Source: an uncultured Bacilli bacterium (GTDB taxonomy: Bacteria; Bacillota_I; Bacilli_A; RF39; UBA660). From it: 7,000 bases of DNA. Below, piece by piece: positions 1 through 4,652 of this stretch (positions are counted from its first letter, which is position 1; every line of letters starts with the position of its first letter). Location of the stretch: positions 1 to 7,000 of the forward strand of contig CALVJE010000060.1 of NCBI GenBank assembly GCA_944331725.1, given 5' to 3'. A program made the position numbers and the translations under genes. A model generated the notes under the pieces. It did not search any database. It worked only from the letters and a program-made list of their open reading frames with translations, and was not told the DNA's origin.

Positions 1-1
1 G

Positions 2-85
2 AATCAAAAACACCCTTTAATAATACTTAAATCTAATGAATATTTAGAAGATTATTTAAAAGAAAAAGGAATTATAGATGAATAA
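2..85 (+). CDS. C-terminal end of a protein cut by the window edge
   Basis: An open frame enters from the left edge and runs 27 codons to a TAA at 83-85. The visible tail is charged, with a NEYLEDYLKEKGIIDE-like end, which is typical of a helical C-terminus. Its last codons overlap the start of the next gene by 8 bases (ATGAATAA), the arrangement of translationally coupled genes in one operon. Too little is visible to assign a family. The clean overlap and the matching amino acid composition make a real gene end likely. Confidence 0.55.
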   Translation, partial: NQKHPLIILKSNEYLEDYLKEKGIIDE

Positions 86-407
86 AATGCAGTTAGAGGA
101 GTTGAAACAGATGAAAGAACAAATTTTAAAGCTTGGTCGTGTTAGTAATATGAATGATTCTATCAAAATAGTTTATAGAAAACTTGTAGGTGGCGAATAT
201 ATAGGAGCTGTTGGAGATTATGCATTATTAGTATATAAACTAAAAAACAATGATATAGTGGGTATTAATCTTGGATTTAAAAAAGAAAATGATGTTATTT
301 ATAATTGTGATATAGAAGCAGTTATTAACATTTTATATTATTATGGAGTTGGAGAAGAATTAATAGAAAAATATGGTAATGAGTTTATATTATGTCCCAT
401 AAAATGA
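78..407 (+). CDS. Small uncharacterised protein, 109 aa
   Basis: This gene encodes a soluble-looking protein of 109 residues that I do not recognise. It starts with ATG at 78, with an AAAGGA ribosome binding site at 65-70 and a 7-base spacer, and ends at TGA 405-407. The first 30 residues (MNKMQLEELKQMKEQILKLG) look like an amphipathic helix. The middle alternates hydrophobic and polar residues like beta strands (GEYIGAVGDYALLVYKL, then DIVGINLGFK), and a helical end follows. There is no signal peptide and no membrane segment. It overlaps the preceding gene by 8 bases and so is probably co-transcribed with it. It lies on the presumed accessory side of the tRNA fragment at 679-723, so it could belong to an integrated element. 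That placement is an inference. Confidence 0.7.
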   Translation: MNKMQLEELKQMKEQILKLGRVSNMNDSIKIVYRKLVGGEYIGAVGDYALLVYKLKNNDIVGINLGFKKENDVIYNCDIEAVINILYYYGVGEELIEKYGNEFILCPIK

Positions 408-421
408 ATAATAACAAATTG

Positions 422-454
422 ACAAATTATATTGTTAGAAAAAGTATAATTTGT
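422..454. repeat. Perfect 10-bp inverted repeat across the promoter
   Basis: ACAAATTATA (422-431) and its exact reverse complement TATAATTTGT (445-454) are separated by 13 bases. The repeat spans the -35 box at 432-437 and most of the spacer before the -10 box, where a repressor dimer could bind. In AT-rich DNA such repeats also occur by chance, so an operator role is an inference. Confidence 0.4.
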
Positions 455-460
455 TATAAT
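432..460 (+). promoter_or_regulatory. Promoter, TTGTTA-17-TATAAT
   Basis: A -35 box TTGTTA (432-437) and a perfect -10 box TATAAT (455-460) are separated by 17 bases, which fits a vegetative sigma factor. A second pair, TTGACA (419-424) and TATAAT (445-450), is 20 bases apart and less likely. Transcription would begin near 467 and run through two hairpins toward 549-605, where no full gene follows. Confidence 0.5.
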
Positions 461-466
461 ATCTAA

Positions 467-484
467 ATAAACATTGGTGTTTAT
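467..484 (+). promoter_or_regulatory. Hairpin at the predicted transcript start
   Basis: ATAAACA (467-473) pairs exactly with TGTTTAT (478-484) around a TTGG loop. The stem begins where transcription from the promoter at 432-460 is expected to start. It could stabilise the 5' end of the RNA. No T-run follows, so it is not a terminator. Confidence 0.35.
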
Positions 485-519
485 GCATAGGGTTAATTAT
501 GGATAGATTTTATAATTAT

Positions 520-544
520 AGTGTCGCGAATCTGTCGCGATATT
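520..544 (+). repeat. Double TCGCGA element forming a hairpin
   Basis: TGTCGCGA occurs at 522-529 and again at 533-540, a direct repeat with an 11-base period. Because TCGCGA is its own reverse complement, the two copies (524-529 and 535-540) can also pair as a hairpin with a 5-base loop. The stem extends outward to 10 pairs with two G-U pairs. It is the only GC-rich patch in several hundred bases, apart from the tRNA fragment. It may be a leader-RNA structure before the ribosome binding site at 549-555 or a protein-binding site. Confidence 0.5.
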
Positions 545-548
545 CATA

Positions 549-605
549 AAAGGAGATTAAAAAAACTTGAAATATTTCAATTTTTTGAAAAAAAAGATTT
601 TATAA
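549..605 (+). pseudogene. Ribosome binding site plus 12-codon frame; possible gene start without its gene
   Basis: AAAGGAG (549-555) is followed 11 bases later by TTG (567). A 12-codon frame (KYFNFLKKKIL after the start) stops at TAA 603-605. The basic, hydrophobic residues look like a membrane-protein N-terminus, but A/T-rich DNA gives the same composition by chance. With the promoter and leader upstream, it can be read as the front of a lost gene, a leader peptide, or chance. Low confidence in any of these. Confidence 0.2.
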
Positions 606-634
606 AACAAGTTGATTTTTCTTAAATATTTCAA
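567..634. repeat. Palindrome TTGAAATATTTCAA and a second partial copy
   Basis: TTGAAATATTTCAA at 567-580 is a perfect 14-bp palindrome. An 11-base part of it, AAATATTTCAA, recurs at 624-634. AACTTG (564-569) and CAAGTT (608-613) form a further inverted pair between them. Paired sites close to a tRNA fragment would fit arm or accessory sites of a site-specific recombinase, but high AT content makes chance a real alternative. Confidence 0.3.
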
Positions 635-678
635 AGTTTTAAAAAAAACAAATAAAATTTAAAATTTTAACTATAGTT

Positions 679-723
679 CTCCGAAGGAAGAGGTCGCAGG
701 TTCGATTCCTGTCGTGGACACCA
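679..723 (+). other. 3' fragment of tRNA-Arg(CCG) with CCA; probable attachment-site remnant
   Basis: The 45 bases match the canonical tRNA layout from position 32 to the CCA end. The anticodon loop CTCCGAA (679-685, anticodon CCG) is followed by the stem half GGAAG (686-690), the variable loop AGGTC (691-695), and the T stem-loop GCAGG-TTCGATT-CCTGT (696-712, five pairs with one G-U). Then come the acceptor half CGTGGAC (713-719), discriminator A (720) and encoded CCA (721-723). The bases before 679 do not pair with GGAAG. The required acceptor partner (GTCCACG or similar), D arm and D loop are absent upstream, so this is not a functional tRNA. A 3' tRNA half is the usual duplicate left when an element integrates into a tRNA gene. 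In that case the element lies to the left and the old downstream flank to the right. Decay of a full gene is the alternative. Confidence 0.7.
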
Positions 724-799
724 GTGGTGAAACTGTTCGAGTTGTTCGGACTTTTAATATAAATGTTTTTTTAGTAAATGAATAAAATTATTGTATTAA

Positions 800-823
800 A
801 AAAGAAGCTTTTTCGCTTCTTTT
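800..823 (-). terminator. Rho-independent terminator of the membrane-anchored protein gene
   Basis: AAAAGAAGC (800-808) and GCTTCTTTT (815-823) form a 9-bp stem with a 6-base loop. On the minus strand the stem is followed by a T-rich run ending in TTTTTTAATA. It begins 4 bases after the stop codon of the minus-strand gene at 827. The T-rich bases on the other side could let it work in both directions. Confidence 0.8.
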
Positions 824-826
824 CTT

Positions 827-2137
827 TTACATTGCTATTCCCATAAAGTTATATAGAATAGTCATTAAATTATTTTGAATTGCAGTAATATCTTCTTCTG
901 TCAAATCATTAGCATTAATATTATTTGTAGTATTAATATTAGAAAAATCAGCATTATTTTCTGTAATAGTTTTTGTATCAGTAATATTCATAAAATTAAT
1001 AGGTGTTCCATTTATATTCATATCAATAGTAAATGTAGAATTAATATTAGTATTTTCTTTTTGACTATTATATTTTATTTGAACAACAGTAGATGGATCA
1101 GTAGCATCAGAAATAGAAAGATCAACAGATGTTTCATTTTCACTTATTACAATAGTACCAATATTTTCTTTATTAATTGTTAAACCAATATTTAGATTAT
1201 TATTTTCTTTAGTAATAGATGCACTACCTATAACAGTATCATCCTCTAATAATTCAATACTTTTGTTATCTTCATCATTATATCTAATAGTAGCTTTACT
1301 AGTATTATCACCAAATTCAACTTCATATCTTATAATATTATTTTTATTAGTATATATATTATAATTAACAAATACATCTTCTGTTTCAGTAGTTGTATTT
1401 TTATTTTCATTAATTGTAGTTTCCATTTGACTAATAAAGTCTCCTAATATCTCGTTAGCTTTTTTATCATTTTTTATATCATCTATAATATTATTAGCAA
1501 GTTCTTCAAATCTCTTATCATCAAGCTCTAAAGATATTTTCTTAACATCTTTATTATCAATTTTCTCATTACTTACTTTTATATCATCTGCTGTAATATT
1601 ATTTTTAATACTTTCAACCATTAAATTATAAATATAATCAATATCTTCTTTAGAATTTGCACTTTCTTCTAAATAAGTAAAAATATCATTATCTTCAACT
1701 GTTATATATTTATCAAAAAGATTTCTTAAAAATATATAACTAATATTTTCGTTTTGATAGAAATTAATTCCCAATAACTCTTGCATATTGAAAAGTAGGG
1801 AACCATCAAAATACAATTTCTTAGCTTCAGTATCAATACGATACTCATAATTTAGGGTACTATTATTTAAATTATTAATAACAATATCACTACCATCACT
1901 ACTATTTCCTAACAAAGGATTAATATAAAACTTAGTAAAGCCAGTCGCTGTTTCTTTTATGCCTGTTCCTTCATTATTATTAGAACTAAATGTTTCTTCT
2001 AATGATGCTTTTAAATCATTAAATGATGTTACTATTCTATTCTTATTAGAATAGTTTTGAAATACCAAAATACCTCCTGCAACTAATAGACCTACTGCAA
2101 TAATAATAAAAATTATTGCAACTTTTTTCTTACTCAT
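827..2137 (-). CDS. Membrane-anchored extracellular protein of unknown function, 436 aa
   Basis: The product starts with MSKKK and a single hydrophobic segment (about residues 6-26), followed by a long polar, Asn/Asp/Glu/Lys-rich region. This predicts a type II-like anchor with the bulk outside the cell. There is no lipobox cysteine and no C-terminal sorting signal. The body alternates helical stretches (DKRFEELANNIIDDIKND) with beta-like stretches rich in Thr and Asn (residues about 240-420), compatible with a beta-sheet envelope fold. I do not recognise a named family. The frame stays open 6 codons upstream, but a strong GAGGAG site 7 bases before the ATG at 2137 fixes the start there. It is divergent from the sortase gene, with about 131 bases between them, so a role at the cell surface is reasonable. 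Without a sorting motif it is unlikely to be a sortase substrate. Confidence 0.8.
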   Translation of the reverse strand: MSKKKVAIIFIIIAVGLLVAGGILVFQNYSNKNRIVTSFNDLKASLEETFSSNNNEGTGIKETATGFTKFYINPLLGNSSDGSDIVINNLNNSTLNYEYRIDTEAKKLYFDGSLLFNMQELLGINFYQNENISYIFLRNLFDKYITVEDNDIFTYLEESANSKEDIDYIYNLMVESIKNNITADDIKVSNEKIDNKDVKKISLELDDKRFEELANNIIDDIKNDKKANEILGDFISQMETTINENKNTTTETEDVFVNYNIYTNKNNIIRYEVEFGDNTSKATIRYNDEDNKSIELLEDDTVIGSASITKENNNLNIGLTINKENIGTIVISENETSVDLSISDATDPSTVVQIKYNSQKENTNINSTFTIDMNINGTPINFMNITDTKTITENNADFSNINTTNNINANDLTEEDITAIQNNLMTILYNFMGIAM

Positions 2138-2268
2138 AAATTCACTCCTCACCAATATTATAGTTTGATTATATCGTATAAATTAATTAATTAAAAGAAA
2201 ATTAAAAAATATTTATTTACTTTTACATAATGTGACATATTTTAACAAATAATAATAGTGGTGATAAT
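2138..2268. promoter_or_regulatory. Divergent intergenic region between anchored protein and sortase
   Basis: About 131 AT-rich bases separate the two divergent starts. For the minus-strand gene, TATAAT-type -10 boxes are visible in reverse orientation at 2157-2162 and 2168-2173, without a clear -35 box. For the sortase, TTTACA (2222-2227) is a possible -35 box but no good -10 box sits at the right distance. A GGTGAT ribosome binding site lies at 2260-2265. Shared control of the two genes is possible but not shown. Confidence 0.3.
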
Positions 2269-2982
2269 ATGGTAAAGAAAAAATTAATTTGGTATGTAAT
2301 ATTAGTTGTTATTTCTATTATTATTGTCTTAATAAGTTACAATATTACAAGTTATTTATATAGTTATAAAAAAGATTTAGAAATAATACAAGAATTGAAA
2401 GAAATGAAAAATGATGTAGAATTTGATAAATTGAAAGAAATCAATTCTGATACTGTAGGTTTTATTAAGATAGATAATACTAATATTAGTTATCCAATTG
2501 TTAAAAGTAATGATAATAAATATTATTTAACGCATTCTTTTACTAAAGAAAAAAGTAAAAGAGGATCAATATTCTTAGACTATCGTAATAATCTAAATAA
2601 ATTATCTCGTAATAATATAATTTATGGACACGGTTTAGTTGATGATACAATGTTTGGAAGTTTAGATAATTTATTAGATAGTACTTTACTTGATAAAGAA
2701 GATAATCATTATATAAAAATTATTACTGATAATAGTATTATGACTTTTAAAATATTTAGTGTTTATACTATTAATAAAGAAAGTTATTACATTAAAACAT
2801 ATTTTAGTAATAATGAATACTTTAAAGAATTTTTAGAAACTATTATGAAAAGGAGTATTTATAATTTTGATACAAATGTAAATACAAGTGATAAAATATT
2901 AACACTTTCTACTTGTAAGAATGATTTTGGTAAAAGGATAGTTGTTCATTCAAAACTCTTAAAAAAAGAAGAAACTAATTGA
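2269..2982 (+). CDS. srtB: Class B sortase (transpeptidase), 237 aa
   Basis: Sortases cut a C-terminal sorting signal and join the protein to peptidoglycan or to another subunit. This one has an N-terminal membrane anchor (residues about 6-31) after MVKKK, then a helical linker and a catalytic domain from about residue 60. The catalytic triad can be read directly: His121 in IIYGHGL, Cys216 in LTLSTC, and Arg223 in GKRIVVHSKL. The GFIKIDNTNISYPIV strand, the YYLTHSF segment and DTMFGSLDNLL after the histidine are class B features, and the length is usual for SrtB. The ATG has a moderate GGTGAT site upstream. It converges on a gene 9 bases away whose product ends in an NPETS signal, the kind of motif class B enzymes use, so that protein is its likely substrate. 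No iron-uptake genes of the classical srtB locus are in view. The class call is firm; the gene symbol stands for the class only. Confidence 0.92.
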   Translation: MVKKKLIWYVILVVISIIIVLISYNITSYLYSYKKDLEIIQELKEMKNDVEFDKLKEINSDTVGFIKIDNTNISYPIVKSNDNKYYLTHSFTKEKSKRGSIFLDYRNNLNKLSRNNIIYGHGLVDDTMFGSLDNLLDSTLLDKEDNHYIKIITDNSIMTFKIFSVYTINKESYYIKTYFSNNEYFKEFLETIMKRSIYNFDTNVNTSDKILTLSTCKNDFGKRIVVHSKLLKKEETN

Positions 2983-2990
2983 AAGTTTCT
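2970..2990 (-). terminator. Terminator between the convergent sortase and substrate genes
   Basis: AGAAACT (2970-2976) pairs with AGTTTCT (2984-2990) around a 7-base loop that contains the sortase stop codon. On the minus strand the stem is followed by TTCTTCTTTTTTT, a good T-run for the substrate gene. On the plus strand the following CTTATTCTTTATT is a poorer run. It probably serves both genes, more strongly the minus-strand one. Confidence 0.65.
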
Positions 2991-2991
2991 C

Positions 2992-3741
2992 TTATTCTTT
3001 ATTCAGAATTTTATTAAAAGCATAACTTGATAAAATAACAAAGATAGATAAAAAGAAAATATTTAATAATAGGGAATCACTTGTTTCAGGGTTTTCAATA
3101 GATTCTTCAAGTTCATTAATTTCATCAAGAGTTAATTCTTCTCCTGCTTTTAAATTAAACTCTGTATTACCAATTTCTATAATCGCTCCATTTGTATCAT
3201 CTGGTACCCATATTGTTGGTTTATCAGCACTTTCTGTAGTATTAATTATTTCAGCATTATCACTTATTGTTATTTTAGGAGGGTCTGTAACACCACTACC
3301 TTGACCAAGTTCAATACCACCAAATCCATTACCAGAGACATCGATTTTTCCAACGAATGTAGCGTGTCCTCCGTTTATAAGAAGTCCTGCATTACCACCA
3401 GTTAATTTAATATTTTTTAAAGTAACATTACTCTTATAAATTTGTAATACATAAATTCCTCCCCAAACAGTGTTATCACTACTACTGCTAGAACCAAAAG
3501 TTCCTACATATTTAATGGTTTTATTATTACCATCAATAGTAACATCTCTCATTATATTAATCTTCTCAGTTGTTTCTATATTACTACCTAGAATAATGGT
3601 TCCGATATTACTATCATTTAAAGCTTCTTTTAGTTCAGCTTCACTATTAACAGTTTTACTAGTTGCAGCATTAACGTTTAGAGTAGCACTTAATGTAATT
3701 GTCAAAACAAATAGTAATAGAATTTTACTGATTCTTTTCAT
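2992..3741 (-). CDS. Secreted beta-helix-like surface protein with NPETS sorting signal, 249 aa
   Basis: This is a predicted wall-anchored protein. It has a signal peptide (MKRISK, hydrophobic core, cleavage near residue 25 in NVNAATS). The body shows repeated short strands (TIILGSNIETT, NIMRDVTIDGNNKTIKY, NVTLKNIKLTGGNAGLLI, KITISDNAEII) like right-handed parallel beta-helix proteins of the pectate-lyase-like fold. The C-terminus has an acidic stretch (DEINELEESIE), then NPETS (residues 217-221), a hydrophobic segment of about 20 residues, and the tail NKILNKE. That order is a cell-wall sorting signal, and the NPxT[S/N] form suits class B sortases such as the one 9 bases away. The ATG at 3741 was chosen because AAGGAGG lies 6 bases before it; the frame would extend 6 codons further. 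No catalytic residues of a carbohydrate lyase are evident, so adhesion or structure is as likely as an enzyme. Confidence 0.85.
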   Translation of the reverse strand: MKRISKILLLFVLTITLSATLNVNAATSKTVNSEAELKEALNDSNIGTIILGSNIETTEKINIMRDVTIDGNNKTIKYVGTFGSSSSSDNTVWGGIYVLQIYKSNVTLKNIKLTGGNAGLLINGGHATFVGKIDVSGNGFGGIELGQGSGVTDPPKITISDNAEIINTTESADKPTIWVPDDTNGAIIEIGNTEFNLKAGEELTLDEINELEESIENPETSDSLLLNIFFLSIFVILSSYAFNKILNKE

Positions 3742-3821
3742 TATTTTCCTCCTTTCCACTATTAGTCTTTGTTATCTTAATAGAAAATATGCAAAAAATT
3801 TGTCTAATTTTAAGGGTAATT

Positions 3822-3884
3822 TTTGGTAAAAAGAAAAGAGCTTTAAGCTCTTTAGACCAGTAGTAAGACTTCCTGGTGTTGTAC
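3822..3884 (-). ncRNA. Predicted short RNA or attenuated leader upstream of the sortase substrate
   Basis: A minus-strand promoter (3891-3918) should start transcription near 3884. The RNA would hold a small hairpin, ACCAG/CTGGT (3873-3877 with 3856-3860), then a perfect 9-bp self-complementary stem (3835-3853) followed by a T-rich run on the minus strand. That gives a transcript of about 55-60 bases ending some 80 bases before the start of the surface protein. It could be an independent small RNA or a leader whose terminator controls the surface-protein gene. I do not recognise the RNA family. A weak second promoter (TAGACA and TATTAA, 18 apart) may lie between the terminator and the gene. 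Confidence 0.4.
3835..3853 (-). terminator. Hairpin with T-run in the leader of the surface-protein gene
   Basis: AAAGAGCTT (3835-3843) and AAGCTCTTT (3845-3853) are exact reverse complements around one central base. On the minus strand the stem is followed by a T-rich run (CTTTTCTTTTT). On the plus strand no T-run follows. No upstream minus-strand gene needs a terminator here, so it most likely ends the short RNA that starts near 3884. Confidence 0.6.
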
Positions 3885-3902
3885 ATAATTATTATATGTA
3901 CA
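3880..3902. repeat. Inverted repeat TGTACATA-N7-TATGTACA, possible operator
   Basis: Two exact 8-base arms (3880-3887 and 3895-3902) flank 7 bases. The 23-base element covers the -10 box and the start region of the minus-strand promoter, where a dimeric repressor would block transcription. It is the clearest operator-like site in the window. The regulator is not in view. Confidence 0.45.
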
Positions 3903-3918
3903 TTATTATAATATTCAA
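3891..3918 (-). promoter_or_regulatory. Minus-strand promoter, TTGAAT-16-TATAAT
   Basis: Read on the minus strand, TTGAAT (3918-3913) and TATAAT (3896-3891) are 16 bases apart, an acceptable spacing for a housekeeping promoter. It faces the surface-protein gene and would start RNA near 3884. Its -10 box lies inside the inverted repeat at 3880-3902. Confidence 0.5.
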
Positions 3919-3998
3919 TTTTTTTAAAATTATTCGTGATTTTATTAATTATTTAGATTATAATAAATTTAGAATAATTTTATTAAGGAGGTGTTATA

Positions 3999-4457
3999 GT
4001 GATTAGTTACGAAGGAATATTTTTTGAAGAAGAAGAGGAAAAAGTAATATTATCTTTAGAAAAGAAAAATTTAGGAATGATTAATGATAAATTACATTGT
4101 ACTTTTAAATATCATCCAACAGAAAAAGAAATTTTTAATAATTTAGTAGGAGAGTATTTTGATATATATTTAGTTGGTTATGGTAATGATGGTAAGAATA
4201 GTGCTTTTATGATAGATTTACCTGAAGAATTAAAAGAATATTATATTAATTATGATACTGATAACAAATTGAAAATTCCTCATATAACAGTATCACTAAG
4301 TGAAGATGCTACTGCTAATGACTCAAAAGATTTAAATTTTAAAAAATTAACTAAGCCTATAAAAGTAAGAGGTAGATTTGGTTATTTTGTAAAAGATAAC
4401 GGTAAAGAGTACGTATCATTTGAACCATATTATGATTATGTAAAGAAATTAAAGTAA
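3999..4457 (+). CDS. 2H phosphoesterase-like protein, 152 aa
   Basis: Two H-x-T motifs in hydrophobic strands, KLHCTFKY (His33, Thr35) and IPHITVSL (His95, Thr97), are the signature of the 2H phosphoesterase superfamily. Its members cleave 2',3'-cyclic or 2'-5' phosphodiester bonds, often in RNA repair. Spacing of about 60 residues and a small one-domain length fit. The DIYLVGYGNDGKNSAFMIDLP stretch between the motifs resembles the cyclic phosphodiesterase part of tRNA-ligase-type members more than bacterial LigT, though I judge this from memory only. The protein has no signal or membrane segment, so it should act in the cytosol. The start is GTG, fixed by AAGGAGG (3985-3991) 7 bases before it. 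It is followed at once by its own terminator. A -10 box TATAAT lies at 3959-3964 without a clear -35. The substrate is unknown. Confidence 0.75.
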   Translation: MISYEGIFFEEEEEKVILSLEKKNLGMINDKLHCTFKYHPTEKEIFNNLVGEYFDIYLVGYGNDGKNSAFMIDLPEELKEYYINYDTDNKLKIPHITVSLSEDATANDSKDLNFKKLTKPIKVRGRFGYFVKDNGKEYVSFEPYYDYVKKLK

Positions 4458-4490
4458 AAACTACTTTCAAGTTATTTTGAGAGTAGTTTT
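4457..4490 (+). terminator. Strong bidirectional terminator
   Basis: A 14-bp stem (4457-4470 with 4477-4490, one G-T pair) closes a 6-base loop just after the stop of the 2H phosphoesterase gene. It ends in a run TTTTCTTTATTT on the plus strand. On the minus strand the same stem is followed by TTTTTACTTTAATTT, so it can also end the operon that arrives from the right. Confidence 0.88.
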
Positions 4491-4499
4491 CTTTATTTA

Positions 4500-4652
4500 T
4501 TAGATATTAGTCATATAACTAATAAATACTTTTCTTTTAACTTTTTCATCAATAGTTTCTTTAATACTAAATTCTTTTAATAGTTTTTGTTGGATAAAAG
4601 AAATACAGTCTTTATATTTTTGCTTTCTTTCTTTTAGACCAGCACCTAAATA
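4500..4652 (-). pseudogene. 50-codon in-frame continuation beyond the TAG of the 98-aa gene
   Basis: Read on the minus strand, the frame of the 98-aa gene continues after its TAG (4653-4655) for 50 sense codons (4652-4503) and stops at TAA 4500-4502, followed by a second TAA at 4497-4499. The translation begins YLGAGLKERKQKYKDCISF and ends KVFISYMTNI. It looks like a helical, Lys/Glu-rich protein similar in style to the part before the TAG. It has no ribosome binding site and its only Met is near the end, so it cannot be a separate gene. Its end sits just before the shared terminator at 4457-4490, where a true gene end is expected. The simplest view is that the intact gene encoded about 149 residues and a nonsense mutation (or sequence error) cut it. 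Readthrough is the alternative. Confidence 0.6.

Larger units (their letters stand above)
408..826. other. 419-base stretch without a convincing gene: leader-like DNA and tRNA remnant
   Basis: No long reading frame is present on either strand. From left to right the stretch holds a promoter within an inverted repeat (422-460), a small hairpin (467-484), a GC-rich hairpin of two TCGCGA blocks (520-544), a ribosome binding site with only a 12-codon frame (549-605), A- and T-rich palindromes (567-634), a tRNA 3' fragment (679-723), and the terminator of the next minus-strand gene (800-823). The mix of a complete gene start without a gene and a partial tRNA suggests a recombination junction. Confidence 0.6.

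Noticed and set aside
404..466. 20-codon frame beginning with ATG that overlaps the TGA of the 109-aa gene
   Set aside because: The ATGA overlap is tempting, but the frame runs through the promoter and its inverted repeat, has Asn/Ile-rich composition expected from AT-rich noncoding DNA, and has no own ribosome binding site.
467..548. Known riboswitch in the orphan leader
   Set aside because: I compared it by eye with the conserved cores of purine, preQ1, fluoride, ZTP, guanidine and cyclic di-GMP riboswitches and found no match.
679..723. 3' end of a tmRNA (ssrA)
   Set aside because: tmRNA also ends in a T arm and CCA, but its acceptor usually pairs with a GGGG start. Here the CTCCGAA loop and variable loop fit an ordinary tRNA-Arg, and no tmRNA body or tag frame lies upstream.
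875..1183. 102-codon frame on the plus strand inside the membrane-anchored protein gene
   Set aside because: It is fully antisense to a well-supported gene and is rich in Asn, Ile, Cys and Ser, the pattern of a reverse-strand shadow.
2980..2982. UGA read as tryptophan (mycoplasma code)
   Set aside because: UGA ends the sortase exactly inside the terminator hairpin, and UGG codons encode Trp in several genes, so the standard bacterial code fits.
3470..3829. 119-codon plus-strand frame opposite the sortase substrate
   Set aside because: It is mostly antisense to the surface-protein gene, whose signal peptide and sorting signal are clear. Its Leu/Val richness mirrors that gene read backward.
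3742..3885. Open minus-strand frame starting MYNTRKSYYWSKELK through the predicted small RNA
   Set aside because: It has no ribosome binding site, its ATG lies at the predicted transcript start, and it crosses the hairpin with its T-run and the ribosome binding site of the next gene.
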